Source: Alentia gelatinosa (taxonomy: Eukaryota > Annelida > Polychaeta > Phyllodocida > Polynoidae). Taken from it: a stretch of 64,000 nt of DNA. Positions 9,850-21,059 of the stretch are shown here, in pieces; within the stretch, counting starts at the first letter, position 1; each line of letters opens with the position of its first letter. The stretch lies in the NCBI GenBank assembly GCA_950022655.1, contig OX465581.1, forward strand, positions 104,825,125 to 104,889,124, given 5' to 3'. Below the pieces are notes generated by a model, which had not been told where the DNA came from, did not search any database, and saw only the letters and a list, made by a program, of their open reading frames with translations. The translations under genes were made by a program, and so were the position numbers.

Positions 9850-12356
9850 ATTTTCAGTTTGGACATCTCTGTTGACTTTATTGTAATTTGTTCATATAAG
9901 ACGTCTGAAAAACTCACCTCGGTGAGAGGCATACTTCTCAATGAAAATAAAAAGTTTTAATAGGGATGGGTAGATATAAGACCATTCCCATTTCTATGCT
10001 GAATTAGTTATTTCGATTGTTGCTTGTTTTGGACTGTCAAACATTCAAAATCGATTAACGCTCGTTAGTTCTCGTGACCAGAGTTAAAGTATGTTATGCT
10101 GGCTCGTGTGTCACTATAACCCATGGTAGAGGATGGCCCGAAGAAAGAATAGACATCCAGTTTGCATTGAAAATTGCGAACCTCCATAAACTAATATTAT
10201 AACGTATTTGAATGTATACAAAGAAGACCACATTCAATAAGTGTCCCTGTATTGTAGATCGTCAAGCAAATGTTTGTTATGTCTTTTATGTTTTTTTGGG
10301 TTGAGCAATGCTTCTGTAATATCTGATTGATGACAACTTATGGTGCCTCAGTTAACTTGCATATAAATATGTCTTTGCTTTCACCAAGATAACTGAAATG
10401 CTTTAATCAAGATATCGGAAATTAACAGTATCTGATTCTATCTCGTGGAAAATGGTATAATGGCGAAAGGATTTCGAAATACAACACATTTCAGTATGTG
10501 ATACATTACGAAAATTTGAAGCAAGGGTATATATCATACCCAGAATGAGTCATGTTTGCATTCATATAACTCAAATAGTCGCAATGCTGTATCATTATTC
10601 TTTGTTAAATTGAATTCAGAAATGACTAACATTCCTAAGCGGGTAACGAAAATAAACAGACGCTACGATCAAAATTTATAGAGGAAGTCACGAGGTTCCT
10701 TTAGGTTACGCCATTCATCTCCCTTCTGTGTGTTTTATTGGGTGGACTAACTCAGGCTTCGCGGTAAACATGACTGTCTGGAGAGCAACTCGATGACTGG
10801 AAGCGACGTAGACTTGTTCTGAGCTTTGGTCTCAATCATCCCGTTTCAACAAAGTTCCCTACCCCAACTTATCCAGAATGCTGTTCAGTCAAACGTGCTC
10901 TGTAATGGAATAAACAGGCAAATGGGGTGAGCCGTTGGAGCAGCCAACAGTCTAGCGGTGATTTGAGCAAAGCCCTAATCGGACGGGAAATGGATGTGAT
11001 GACGCCAACACTTGAATGCACAGAGGCGGGTGGCCGGCCTGGCGCACCATTCCCCTTGTCATCGGGATTTACTCAGGCGGCAACGCGTCAGTCAGAGGCG
11101 GCAAGCAGATTCCGACAGGAAGGATTCCCAGAAAATTCATTTCACTACTGTTAGGGATTTTGTGCGACCATATGGTTAACGGTTTCAATGGAGCTCTGTG
11201 TATTTCCCTCTCTAATTCATATATTATTCGGAGCTATAAGACGGGATGTTGGTCCGGCACAAATATATCGACAACATTATAATTGGGTTCGATTAGAGCC
11301 ATTGTTCTGTGATATAGGAGATCTGAGTAGATACAGCATGTTTTCCATCTGAAAAACTCTGTATAGGGCGAAACTTTCTCCACCTTCGAAAAATAAAGCA
11401 TAAAACGCAATTACATCTAGGAATCTCACATCTGGAATCTAGCTCAACTTCCCTTTTCCTCTCTTACCTTAACGTGTACGGTTCGAATTCTCCTAAAAAC
11501 GAGTTCGAATTCTCTTAAAATATGAATGAGAGCCAGAAATGCCAATGTTACACAGAGAAGGGGAAACAAGATAATATGAACAACAACAGGAAGAACTAGC
11601 CTAGGTGAGATGTTTGACAATAAATAATTAAAAAGAAAGATTAATGGAAATCTTTATATTTTCTTATAGATCATAATGTGTGCTCAATCTAAAGCATGCT
11701 ACTTGTAGTTTGGGCTATATAGATACTGAGACTTTTTTTGGTATATGCTCATATTTTGTACATCTCATTTAAAAGTACATACCAGTTTTGTAATACAATA
11801 ATTTTATTTGATTGATTTATTGGACCTCTCGCCTAATGACAGGCTTCGCCGTTACAGTGCAATCCGGTGACAGAATTGCCATTTGCAAACATCTTCGTTA
11901 CTAGCAAATCTTAAGTTGGAGAAAAGAACATTTCCACCAACGGACTGGTATTTTTACTGAGCATCAATGTTTTCATCAGAGCATGTAGTAGAGGCGGTCT
12001 GACCTTAATACACCCTTTCACCACTTCCATCCTTGTGGGATATTTGGTACATGTGGAGCCAACAGGAAACCAGTCAGTGGCAAATCGTGATGCCTGTTGG
12101 CAACGTCCGATCCCACAGCGCCTCTCCTATAAAATTCATTTTGAAACCATACGATAAGATGTCGAAATTAGTTTTAAATAAATATCTATAGATAAAGACT
12201 GTATTCGATTATAAGTTACTCATATAACTACTCACCCTACTTTAAACTACTTCTTCATAAACTTGCTCAGGATATACTTCATTCTGCAGGTACTGGCACA
12301 CATGAAGCACTCCACAAAACTGGGCCCTGTTTTTTGGTCACGACAATCGTTATTAA
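9850..12356. other. No gene recognised
   Basis: Mostly A+T-rich intergenic sequence. Frames around 10927-11282 reach 75-88 codons but lack motifs, and splice signals do not extend them. No RNA gene or transposon end was recognised. Confidence 0.45.
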
Positions 12357-12900
12357 TGTAGCGGACTGCCGAGTGGTAGTGGGTGATCTCACAACCGGGC
12401 CTAGTCTACCTATCCAGCGGTTGGAGACGAGTCGCTACCCCATGTTTGTGCTCTCCGCATGGGTTGGTTCAGAGTAACCCGGTTGAAGCTGGGAGATGCG
12501 GAATCTACAACCTAGCTTAACTAAGAACACAAAACCAGACTCTGGCCACTTCAGGCACAATCTCTTTATTGTATACCTGCGGATCTTACAGTAGCTTAAC
12601 ACAGATGTGTTAAGTAGTGCAAGGGGAGAGGATCTTTCTCTCCACAGCTGAAAGGTTTTCGTAGAAACCTAGCAGTCTCTGAGGCTCCAAGTGTTCACTC
12701 AACGGAGAGGCACCACAAGTAACCTGTCGACCCGCTGTGGACTCAGCCTATATATACATACTGACTGAGTTACGTAATGCGGCCGACCCCATAGTATTTG
12801 CATACACGGGTCTGCCGGCCTTACCGCACAACAGGGATCGGCACTCGCACCACTTAGCATTAATTGAACGTACCACTATTTGACTACCCTGACCCCTACA
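12357..12900 (-). mobile_element. Solo LTR (Gypsy/Metaviridae type)
   Basis: A 544-base unit beginning TGTAGCGG and ending CCCCTACA on the plus strand. It is flanked by TTAA on both sides (12353-12356 and 12901-12904). Read on the minus strand it has normal LTR order: TGTAG start, a TATATATA box (about 12752-12759), then AATAAAG (about 12563-12569), and a CTACA end. The G+C-rich composition differs from the flanks. No pol or gag sequence adjoins it, so this is the product of LTR-LTR recombination. Confidence 0.72.
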
Positions 12901-12904
12901 TTAA

Positions 12905-13985
12905 CAAAATATTTCAACCGTCAGTGTCCTATAGAGCTATGATCTTAGAGGATCGGCCAATGATTGTATGGCTATGACACTATGACACAGGGGGTTTCAG
13001 TTGTGCTATAGAAATGACAATCGTAGAGTTTCCTAGTTGAAAATGTCGGCCAAAGTGTCGCAGGCCAAGACATCTAGGTCATACCAAATGCGGACGTTTA
13101 AGAACTAAGCCATGAAACTTTAACACGTGTTAGGGAAACATATCACCTATAATTCTTCCAAATATAGAGAAGATCAGCCACTCCGATCCGCTGATATCCG
13201 TGTTTGAATTTCGTCACAGCAAACGTCTGTTCTGGTGGCCAGTGTACATAAGCAGTCGCTAATTTATGCTGCGACCTTGACAGTAGATGCACTTGTTCAC
13301 GTTTTCGCATTTCGCTGGTTCGTGGATCTGAAGGCACTGCTACCATAGTCAACAGGTCGTAATGCACATGGAATTTCACCTACTTTCTGTAAGAATTAAG
13401 CCATGAAACTTTATCACCAGGGATTCCCTCCTTCCCTGCCAAGGTGTAGTGCGGGGTCTTTCTGTCCTGTGTCCCCGGTGCCCTTCTCAGCAGGTGAGCA
13501 GTTCAGGGTTGGCTTCTTAGGTGACACAAACTACAACATATGGATGGGGCACCCTATTTAAGCGGGTGATCCACGAATCTGCAGCGAGGAATTATTATTA
13601 TGGACGTCGGTGTCATCAGCCAGCCCAATTTGCTCATCAGCTGAGATAATCGGCTTGGTGGATCAGCAAATAAGGCACCCACGGCCGGACCCGGTCGGAT
13701 CTGGCAATTGTCGTGTCTCCAAATCCCAGTCGGCTGCAAACGTGACCTGGCCCCGGCCAACTCTAAATGCCATAGTTTTGCTGATCCAACAAACAGTCTG
13801 GCCAGCAAATCATAAATTTTTCAGCATCGGCCCAACCTAATTTGCATATCCATGCAGAGTCAGCTGTAATTTTCGTAGCCGACGGAAAACTAATTCATTT
13901 GATTTCTAGAGGCAGCCGACTGGCTGATCATGCCAACAGCATGGATAGGTATCATCCACGAGTAACTGACCTGCAAGGAAGGACG
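12905..13985. other. Unassigned, partly repeat-like sequence
   Basis: Short frames only. A stretch at 13554-13950 is G+C-richer than its surroundings and adjoins the inverted-arm repeat at 13990, so it may be the interior of the same decayed transposon. No domain was recognised. Confidence 0.35.
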
Positions 13986-13989
13986 AAAA

Positions 13990-14350
13990 GTTCAGACAGT
14001 TGCAACAGTTTGGGCAGAATTTTAGCGCCAGGGTTGGATATACAAATTCAGAACATCAAGGTTTAACTTTATTTACCTTCATTGTTCCGTTAACTGCAGT
14101 ATTCTGCGGTTATTTGATGAGCTATCAGTGCTCCAATACAAATCCAAACATGGCGGCACACTGCTCTGCTCGATTACCAGGTTTTGTGTTGGCTGGTACC
14201 CTGGGAACCAGCATAGGTTTTGCGCAGCTGGAGCGGCGTAGTATATGGAAGTGCACTGGGCACGCCACCTATTGGATCAACGGAAAACTTGGCTTGCACG
14301 TAAGTGCAGCCAACATCCATCAGACGGCAACAGCAAACCCGCTGCATGTG
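13990..14350 (-). repeat. Arm of a long-inverted-repeat element family
   Basis: It contains GGGCAGAATTTTAGC, AACATCAAGG and TTTACCTTCATTG in the order also seen at 44040-44340. The same words occur in reverse complement at 41640-41860 and 43560-43790. It is one of four diverged copies of the same arm. No coding content is evident. Confidence 0.55.
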
Positions 14351-15058
14351 TATTGCCGTGCCAGGTCCGACTGGCCGCAGCACTTAGGAGGACTGTCTAG
14401 GAGGGTGGTTGTGGCCCATTAGATTATAGGTCAACTCTCGACTGTAGAACCCTCCCAAGGCCCTATTTAAATATCATGTAAGGAGGTCAGGATCAAGGTC
14501 GGGGTTTGCTGCAAATGCAGTCAGTGGCTACTTGGTCTACTCTATTCCTTATATGGAATTAGTGTAATGGGACAACTCCATGCAGCTAGTGCGTATTCGT
14601 TGGAACCAATCAGATCTTGTCAAACTGATGCTATAAATATAACAACGAACCTCATTATTCCTTTCACCACCCCGCGGCATGGATCGATATCAGTCGTGCT
14701 CTATTTGACTATCACGTACCTATCTCCTTAATCTCTGCCGTATAAACCGGACTATTGGAAGCTGTACCGACGAATACGTACTAGACAGTGGTGTTAGTGC
14801 ATCGTAATGAACTACCTTTTTCTGGTGGTCTCATAGACGGTGTCACCTATCTTTGCACTGATTTCCCAGCGTCCCATTTAGCACGGCTTCAACTTAGGCA
14901 TTCTCCCTGGGGTTTTGCAGGGATAGAAGTAGTAGATTGTCTGTAGCTCACCTTGACAGGCTCTCTCGTCATGGTTCCTCAACTGTTGGGCCATATTGTA
15001 TCCCAACACTTGCAGGGCCTGGGTGTGGCACCAATCTGCCATGGAGTAACCCAGGACC

Positions 15059-15293
15059 TGGGAGCTGTTTCAAAAGTTGGGAGGGTGCTAAACAAGAGTA
15101 CTCACCGCCAAAGCGAAAGCTAACAATGGCACCTGAAGCATCGCTGTATAGATGGAGGTGCCGTTCGCTATTGGGTATTGGTAGCGGTTTTGCAGCCGCT
15201 TTGATTCAAAGTGCCGCTCGCTGTTGCGGCCTCTTGCTTTGAAATGCGACGTGCCGCTGGCGAGACTTCACTCAACTTTTGAAACAGCTCCCA
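15059..15293. mobile_element. MITE copy 1, TGGGAGCTGTTTC termini
   Basis: Inverted termini TGGGAGCTGTTTCAAAAGT and ACTTTTGAAACAGCTCCCA enclose about 235 bases. Possible GGACC target copies lie at 15054-15058 and 15294-15298. If the palindrome is one base longer, a 3-bp GAC duplication remains. The interior has the internal echo TAGCGGTTTTGCAGCCGCTT. A second copy lies 53 bases downstream in the same orientation. Confidence 0.75.
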
Positions 15294-15344
15294 GGACCCC
15301 TACCAGCCCTGCCATCAGAGACACGAAGGCATCCTGGCACTCCA

Positions 15345-15580
15345 GGGAGCTGTTTCAAAAGTCGGGAGGGTGCTAAACGAGAGCACTCACCGCTAAAGCG
15401 AGAGCTAAACAACTGCACTTGAAGTTTTGCTGTCGAGGTGGAGGTGCCGCTCGCTATTGGGTATTGGTAGCGGTTTTGCTGCCGCTTTGATTCAATGTGC
15501 CGCTCGCTGTTGCCGGCCTCTAGCTTTGAAAATGCGACATGCCGCTGGCGAGACCTCACTCGACTTTTGAAACAGCTCCC
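15345..15580. mobile_element. MITE copy 2, GGGAGCTGTTTC termini
   Basis: Same family and orientation as the unit at 15059-15293, bounded by GGGAGCTGTTTCAAAAGTC and GACTTTTGAAACAGCTCCC. Interior words such as GTGCCGCTCGCTATTGGG and TAGCGGTTTTGC align with copy 1. No clear target duplication is seen. Confidence 0.75.
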
Positions 15581-15599
15581 AGGGTCCATGTGAATGCTC

Positions 15600-16810
15600 T
15601 CCCTTTTTCTACTAATTTCTTCTGGCCACCGAGGCAAACCAAGGCATGAAGGCCCAGTAATATCTGGTAAGCCTGAAGAAGCTGTGGACCTATGTTACTA
15701 TCCAGGGCTTAGTCCAGGCCAGTACAACCACAACCTTTTCCGGGTCAGTCCATACCCCCTGAGCCCTGACTACATGGGCCAGAAACTGCGACTCAGTTCA
15801 GATTAACTGGCACTCCAATGGCTTAACACGAAGAACAGCCTCCCTGAGGTGCCCTAGCACCATGCCCAGCTGGTCCAAATGTAATTAGATTAAACATGTA
15901 GAGCACTCATCACTACCTCCATCAAATTCTCCTACAAACCCAGGGCATTGCACTGCCCAAATAGCATTACTTTGTATCAATAAAGCCTCTATGGGTGTAG
16001 GCCTGTCCCTCTCTTCCATTTCCACCTGCCAATATCTGCTAACAAGGTCAAAAGTGCTAAACTGTCGCAACCCTCCCTGTCCAGCAAATCATACACCCGG
16101 GGCAAGGGGTAGGCATCCTTAACCGTGAAGACATTTACACACCTGTAATCAACATAGTATCACATTGTCCCATCTTTCTTCCACACCAGGATGAATGACT
16201 AGGCCCAGGGATTGATAGCCCCCACCTCCTGGTCTACGAAGTGCCTTCAATGTGGGGCCAGCCTCTGTGGCGGTTGTTTCACCGGTGCCGCAACGCCAGT
16301 CTTGAAACGATGCTTTATCAGGGTAGTATGTCCCTGTGTGTCTCCAGCAAGTTGAGCAGTGAGGCCCATCTTGTCCCCTCCAAATGACTGACCAAACCCT
16401 CCAGGACCTTCCTTCTCTACACCATTGACAGCCTGGCACTGATCCATCCCGGGCTCTCCAGCCTCAAACTCCTCCAGAAATCCTGGTGGAGCTCCAGTGC
16501 ATTGTGACCATGTCAGTCCTGGGTTTAGTAGCTTTACAGGGCAGCATCCTTCCCAGGGTCTGACATACCAATACCACACTTGCCACTCCAGCACTTGTGC
16601 CCCAAAGTCAGGCTCACCACCCTGCAGTCACCCTTCCACCAGTACTCTGCTTCCAGGATTTCCTCGCATCCCAGGTCGGCCAACACCGAGTCCCCTACCG
16701 CTTTGCGGCTGCCACACTTTAACTCGACACTTACCTGACTCTTCACAGCCAGGGGCTTCCCGTATGCCCCATATACTGCAAGATTTCAGGGCACCACCAG
16801 ACCGTGCCTT
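15600..16810 (-). pseudogene. Gypsy-type LTR retrotransposon pol fragment (protease linker to RT)
   Basis: Read on the minus strand from 16810 down, the order is that of Ty3/Gypsy pol. First comes a protease-to-RT linker ending HRFKTGVAAPVKQPPQRL (about 16318-16265). RT motifs VDYRCVNVFTVKDAYPLP (about 16160-16107) and FSTFDLVSRYWQVEM (about 16062-16018) follow. Then comes GHLREAVLRVKPLECQ, FLAHVVRAQGVWTDPEK and a WTKPW...YYWAF connection near 15700. Reading these needs several frame changes, and stops are present. The copy lacks the YxDD box, integrase, gag and LTRs. The solo LTR at 12.4 kb is on the same strand, but no evidence links the two. Confidence 0.82.
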
Positions 16811-16847
16811 GTACCTGTAACTCAGGTACTCCAGGGACCAGGGACCT

Positions 16848-17302
16848 GTTTCAGTAGTCTCGTGACATTAGGCCTAGACAGACACCAACAGCGGCACCAA
16901 CAGTGCAAGTAACAGCTGAAAAAGACTAGCAAATATCAGAAGATCGAAGTGGCCTATCTTCTTCATATTTGGAACGATTATAGATTATATGTATCCCCTA
17001 CTCATGTTAAAGTGTCATTGCTTAATTCCTACGAGAAGTGAGTGAAACTCTGTGTGTCATCAACTGCAATCTTGTGATCTGTCCGTATGGTGTCACAGAT
17101 GCCAACTAGACATGTCACGAAACTACTGAAACAGGCCCCTGTTTCACTAGTTTCGTGACATGTCTAGATGGCGTCTAGATGGTGTGTCTGGTTTCATAAG
17201 AACTAGACATTAGACTTCGTTTTGTTTGTTCTTGCTTGCACTGTTGGTGCTGTTTTTCATGTCTGTCTAACACTTTTGTCACAAAACTAGTGAAACAGGT
17301 CC
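16848..17302. mobile_element. Two abutting MITEs with GGACCTGTTTCA termini
   Basis: The outer ends are GGACCTGTTTCAGTAGTC (16848 on) and its inverted counterpart CTAGTGAAACAGGTCC (to 17302). At the centre (about 17107-17168) a second inverted pair meets back to back: TGTCACGAAACTACTGAAAC and GTTTCACTAGTTTCGTGACA. This reads as two members of one family inserted side by side. Words such as CACCAACAGTGCAAG near 16898 are mirrored near 17240 (CTTGCACTGTTGGTGC), so the outer arms share about 90 bases. Confidence 0.68.
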
Positions 17303-17478
17303 ATGATATGTAGATTTGTTTAATTCTTGTGTTTGGGGTCTGTCTTTTCCTAAGGGCAGCTACTTGTGTTGTCACGAAACTAGACAACCCCAATGTCTGT
17401 ATGGTGTCACAGACATGTCACAAAATTATGGGGACAATTTGCTTGGAAATGCTTGCTTCGGTACAAAATGCTTCTTAA

Positions 17479-17817
17479 TCCCGCTTAAGGGGTCACTTTG
17501 GAAGGACACTTTATCAATCTAACAGGACAGTGTGGGTGAAACTCTCCAGATTATCTTGATTCCTTGTTTATGGTGTGTGAATGAGGCGGTTAGACTGGTG
17601 TCTAGACAGTCAGACACGACACAACGTGTGTAGGCTCATGTAAGCATCAGGTAGGCATCTATGGGGTCTTTGTGAGGTTATAACAGTGTTTCTATGCTAT
17701 GATATTACCTGTATTTATAAAGGTATTATATACTACATAGCCTAACCATCGACAGACTGAACCCCGCTTAAGGGAACAACCCGCTTAAGGAACAGTGGGT
17801 GTCCCTTAAGCGGGGTT
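17479..17817. mobile_element. Element or remnant with CCCGCTTAAGG termini
   Basis: CCCGCTTAAGGGGTCACTT at 17480 and an inverted GGTGTCCCTTAAGCGGGG ending at 17816 could be terminal inverted repeats of a 340-base unit. The right end is itself a hairpin: AACCCCGCTTAAGGGA (17760-17775) against TCCCTTAAGCGGGGTT (17802-17817), with a third CCCGCTTAAGG in the loop (17780-17790). The flank ACTGTA resembles DNA transposon ends, but the superfamily is not assigned. Confidence 0.5.
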
Positions 17818-17819
17818 TT

Positions 17820-19004
17820 ACTGTATTTACTGTGTCATTTCGGGTTTTTTATATAATGACAATATATAATATATCCTTTATCTTTTATGATACAATAGTT
17901 GATCTTGTGTGAATGTGGTGGCCATACCAACTTAATATGTTCTCCTACATTGTGATTACCATACTTTCTATTTCAGCATTTTTTCCAAATCGAACATTAT
18001 GTAATTATGCTACTCTAATGGAGAATCAAATAAACAGTGAAGATGATACTTCCAGGGATATTTTTAGAACGAAGTTTGATAGGTCCATAGCTCCATGTCA
18101 CCAAACTTGAAACAAGCGTCTTGAGTATCAAAATATCAAACCACGTCAATCCAACCGTATTCATGCATCCATCTTTGATTATTAACGAAAACCCTATTGT
18201 CTAAACGTGGCGGAACAGTTTACAAACGCAATTATTGGATCCTCTGCCAGGTGCCACCAGGGAATGAAGGTCTGCGTGTGATTGTGTTCTTGTCCATCAA
18301 TAACTAATTTTCAGACTCCAGCTAGAATCAGTATATTCAATGATGGTTGTCCTGACATTAAGCAGAATAGATGTCCATATGTTGCTTTATCGTATGCGTT
18401 TATTTGATACATTACCAAATGATTTAGTCTAACAGGTGCTAGATATAACTCTTCTGGTCTGATACATGATGCAAAAGTAATGTGCTAGACAAACATGAAC
18501 CTAGCAAATATTGAGTTTTACACCGTTAATGTCTTTTTTCTTAAAAACAAAAATTTTAAACCAAATAACCTGTGTGAAATTTATATTTTATGCAGCCTTG
18601 CTATATTTAAGATTATGGCTTGAGTATTTTTATCTGTAGCAATGAGAGAGAATAAAACGGTGTAATGCAGAAACATTTCTGTATAGTGACATAATGCTAG
18701 AAGAAGGTTGGATGTATTTCGATTTCATTCTCATTTTCATGTTCACAATGATTTATAATTCATATTTCATACAGAACATACATAGATATATATAATATAA
18801 GACCATCTCTTCTCCATATTATAACAATGATTTTTATCCAGGAACGTTATTCAACGACAAGTATTTTATATCAGATAAAGCTCGAGCTTGGTTCGGGCTC
18901 AGAATTTTGTTGATGGAATAGTCTAAAAGTACCTATCATTCTTGGATTGGGCCGATAACCTCGCCTAATATGAAAACATCTATTGAACTTGTATTAGATT
19001 TTAA
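17820..19004. other. No gene recognised
   Basis: A+T-rich intergenic DNA with TATATA stretches. The longest frames (about 65 codons near 17913) have no motif and no supporting splice sites. Confidence 0.5.
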
Positions 19005-19206
19005 AGTGGGATTCACACGGTGGGATTCATGTACCTCACAGGGTTCGAAATCTTTTGATGGGTAAACGTCGCCAACAATTGTAGGAAAAAACATGTGTTA
19101 GGGAAATGGAACCCTACTATTTAGACGAAGAACTTGTGATCCAGTACAGAATCTCAGCAGACAAACTCCCTGTGAGGTAAATGAATCCCATCATGTGAAT
19201 CCCGCT
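19005..19206. mobile_element. MITE with AG(T/C)GGGATTCACA termini
   Basis: The ends are AGTGGGATTCACACGGTGGG...CTCACAGG and the inverted CCTGTGAGG...CCCATCATGTGAATCCCGCT, about 38 bases each. They enclose about 125 bases containing TCGCCAACAATTGTAGG. A related unit lies at 38885-39370. Confidence 0.75.
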
Positions 19207-19618
19207 TCAGGAATATTTTTTCGAACCAGCGACAATTCATATTGAGAAAGGTACAGATCTATCCAATATTCCATGTCTACTACATCAATCGAATCATACC
19301 TACAAAATTACATCATTCATATATATAAATCACAACCATTTGACGACAATATATACATACATGATATATATTCCGTGTACATGTCCATTCAATTATGTAA
19401 CATAAAAGTTATATCAGAACGTATTCCATTTATAAAATAATTCCATTGTGACATTGGCAGAATCGCCTTAAGACGTAATATTCTATACAACAAAAATACA
19501 GCGATCTCGTCTTCAAAATCGGAACAAAAAATTCTAGAATTTGAGAAAACTTGAAACATGCAGTTGCCCTACATCTGCTAATATGTTCCTTGTCGATAGA
19601 CACTGTATTATATTGGTG
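19207..19618. other. 3' flank of the GPCR gene
   Basis: A+T-rich region downstream of the minus-strand receptor stop codon. It presumably holds its 3' untranslated region and poly(A) site. No canonical minus-strand AATAAA was pinned down with confidence. Confidence 0.35.
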
Positions 19619-20971
19619 TTACAACGCCGTTTCCTCTCCCTGGTGTGCCCTGTCCACCTCTTTTCCTGCACCACTTTGACAATCAGAGTCACTTCCGTTT
19701 TCAATGTCTGCCCCGTGAGCACTCTCCTGGCAACATGCCCTCGGGCTGCGTGCGCAACACAGTCTGTGCAGCAATGTACCGGTCTCCCGTCGGACGTCAG
19801 CGTCGATAGTAAAAATCAGCACTATATTGGCGACGAAGACTGTGTAGAAGAGATTTGCGAAGGCATGTTGATATAGAATACCCCGGGCTGTCATGGTAAA
19901 CAGTAGATGGTCGTCGGCAAATGTAGACACCGTTCTCTGGATAGTGTTGGGGAGGGACAGAATGACGAATAATCCAGAAGTAGCTACGGTGGCGACCATG
20001 GACGACACGGATGGAGAGATCATACCTATCTCTCTCTGCGCGTGCGCAGAAGCGGCAGGATCCGGCGTGGAACTTTCTGTGGATGGCGACGGCGACGGTC
20101 GAAGAGGATCCACAGAGAAGGTGTCGTTGATCGCCAGCGGCACACGGCGAAGCTTCAGGCGGCAGTGGTTAAGAATTAGCGCTACGTCCCCAACCACCAT
20201 CACAAGGAATGGAATGAAGAAGTTCAAGATAGCGTCGATCCTGTCAAGGATGAGTGACGTTCTGAGGTATTCGACAATAACGACGCAGATTTTCGCAGCG
20301 CCGAAGTGCACCGTGCCCTCCATCATGGAGAGGTTCAAAAAGACGGCCAGTGCTAGCGCAGAGAGGACGAAGAGGATGATCTTGGCTCTTGTTGGGGATA
20401 CCATCAGAGCTAACCACGAGGGACATGTCTTGAGGGCTACCAGTTGAACAGCGAGTCGGTCAGTGACCAACGCCACAAGGATCCATGTGTACAAGAAATG
20501 GGAGCCCTGGCTGATGAAGGCGGTGAACTGGCACGTCCCCGGTACCCCGTACACATTCACACCGATCGACCCCAGCCAGATGAGCAGCAACCCAAGCAGG
20601 TAGAGTAGGGAACACACCCCGAGGCCAACCAGGTAGGGAAGGTGGGAACTTCTAGTGACCCGGCCGACCCGAGCCAAAATTGGCGTCGCTAGAAGACTTG
20701 ACAACAGCCCCAGTACTGCCACGGACGGCGTGTAGTAGAAGCGCAGGATATGAGCAACTCGTAGAGTCCTCGCCTCCTGCTCACTGATCTGACGGGTCTC
20801 TAGCTCCATGTCCTCCATGTAAGTCCCGCCCGGGGCCGTGTCGTCGATGATCTCGTATTCCATAAAGGTCATGTTGTCGGGCACGCGGGCTCGCACCTCC
20901 CGCCACCAAGAGAGCAGATCACTGGGCCAATGCTCGTAGTCGTAGGAGTTGTTCACAGCAAACAGACTCAT
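19619..20971 (-). CDS. Class A (rhodopsin-like) GPCR, orphan, intronless
   Basis: An uninterrupted minus-strand frame of 450 codons from ATG 20971. An upstream ATG at 21058 would add 29 residues. The inner start is preferred because it gives an N-terminus with NNS and NMT glycosylation sites and an acidic ectodomain. Seven hydrophobic segments follow: TM1 SVAVLGLLSSLLATPILARV, TM2 YLVGLGVCSLLYLLGLLLIW, TM3 FISQGSHFLYTWILVALVT, TM4 AKIILFVLSALALAVF, TM5 ILNFFIPFLVMVVGDVALIL, TM6 MVATVATSGLFVILSLPNTI and TM7 AFANLFYTVFVANIVLIFTI. The TM3 end is DRL where most family members have DRY, and TM7 has NIVLIF instead of NPxxY. ICL3 is Ser/Pro-rich, and the tail is Cys-rich (LLHRLCCARSPRACC), a likely palmitoylation site. 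Neuropeptide-receptor-like by overall look; the ligand is unknown. An intronless frame fits either a genuine single-exon receptor or an old retrocopy. Confidence 0.85.
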   Translation of the reverse strand: MSLFAVNNSYDYEHWPSDLLSWWREVRARVPDNMTFMEYEIIDDTAPGGTYMEDMELETRQISEQEARTLRVAHILRFYYTPSVAVLGLLSSLLATPILARVGRVTRSSHLPYLVGLGVCSLLYLLGLLLIWLGSIGVNVYGVPGTCQFTAFISQGSHFLYTWILVALVTDRLAVQLVALKTCPSWLALMVSPTRAKIILFVLSALALAVFLNLSMMEGTVHFGAAKICVVIVEYLRTSLILDRIDAILNFFIPFLVMVVGDVALILNHCRLKLRRVPLAINDTFSVDPLRPSPSPSTESSTPDPAASAHAQREIGMISPSVSSMVATVATSGLFVILSLPNTIQRTVSTFADDHLLFTMTARGILYQHAFANLFYTVFVANIVLIFTIDADVRRETGTLLHRLCCARSPRACCQESAHGADIENGSDSDCQSGAGKEVDRAHQGEETAL

Positions 20972-21059
20972 TGTTCTGATTCTAGAGGCTTTGTTACAAA
21001 TATGCACGCGGTATAACAAGTTATATTTCCAGATTAAAAATCTAGGATATAGATCCAAT

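Noticed and set aside
12357..16810. One full Gypsy element made of the 12.4-kb LTR and the 15.6-16.8-kb pol relic
   Set aside because: Both are on the minus strand, but no matching second LTR, no gag and no continuous internal sequence connect them, and the LTR has its own flanking TTAA copies.
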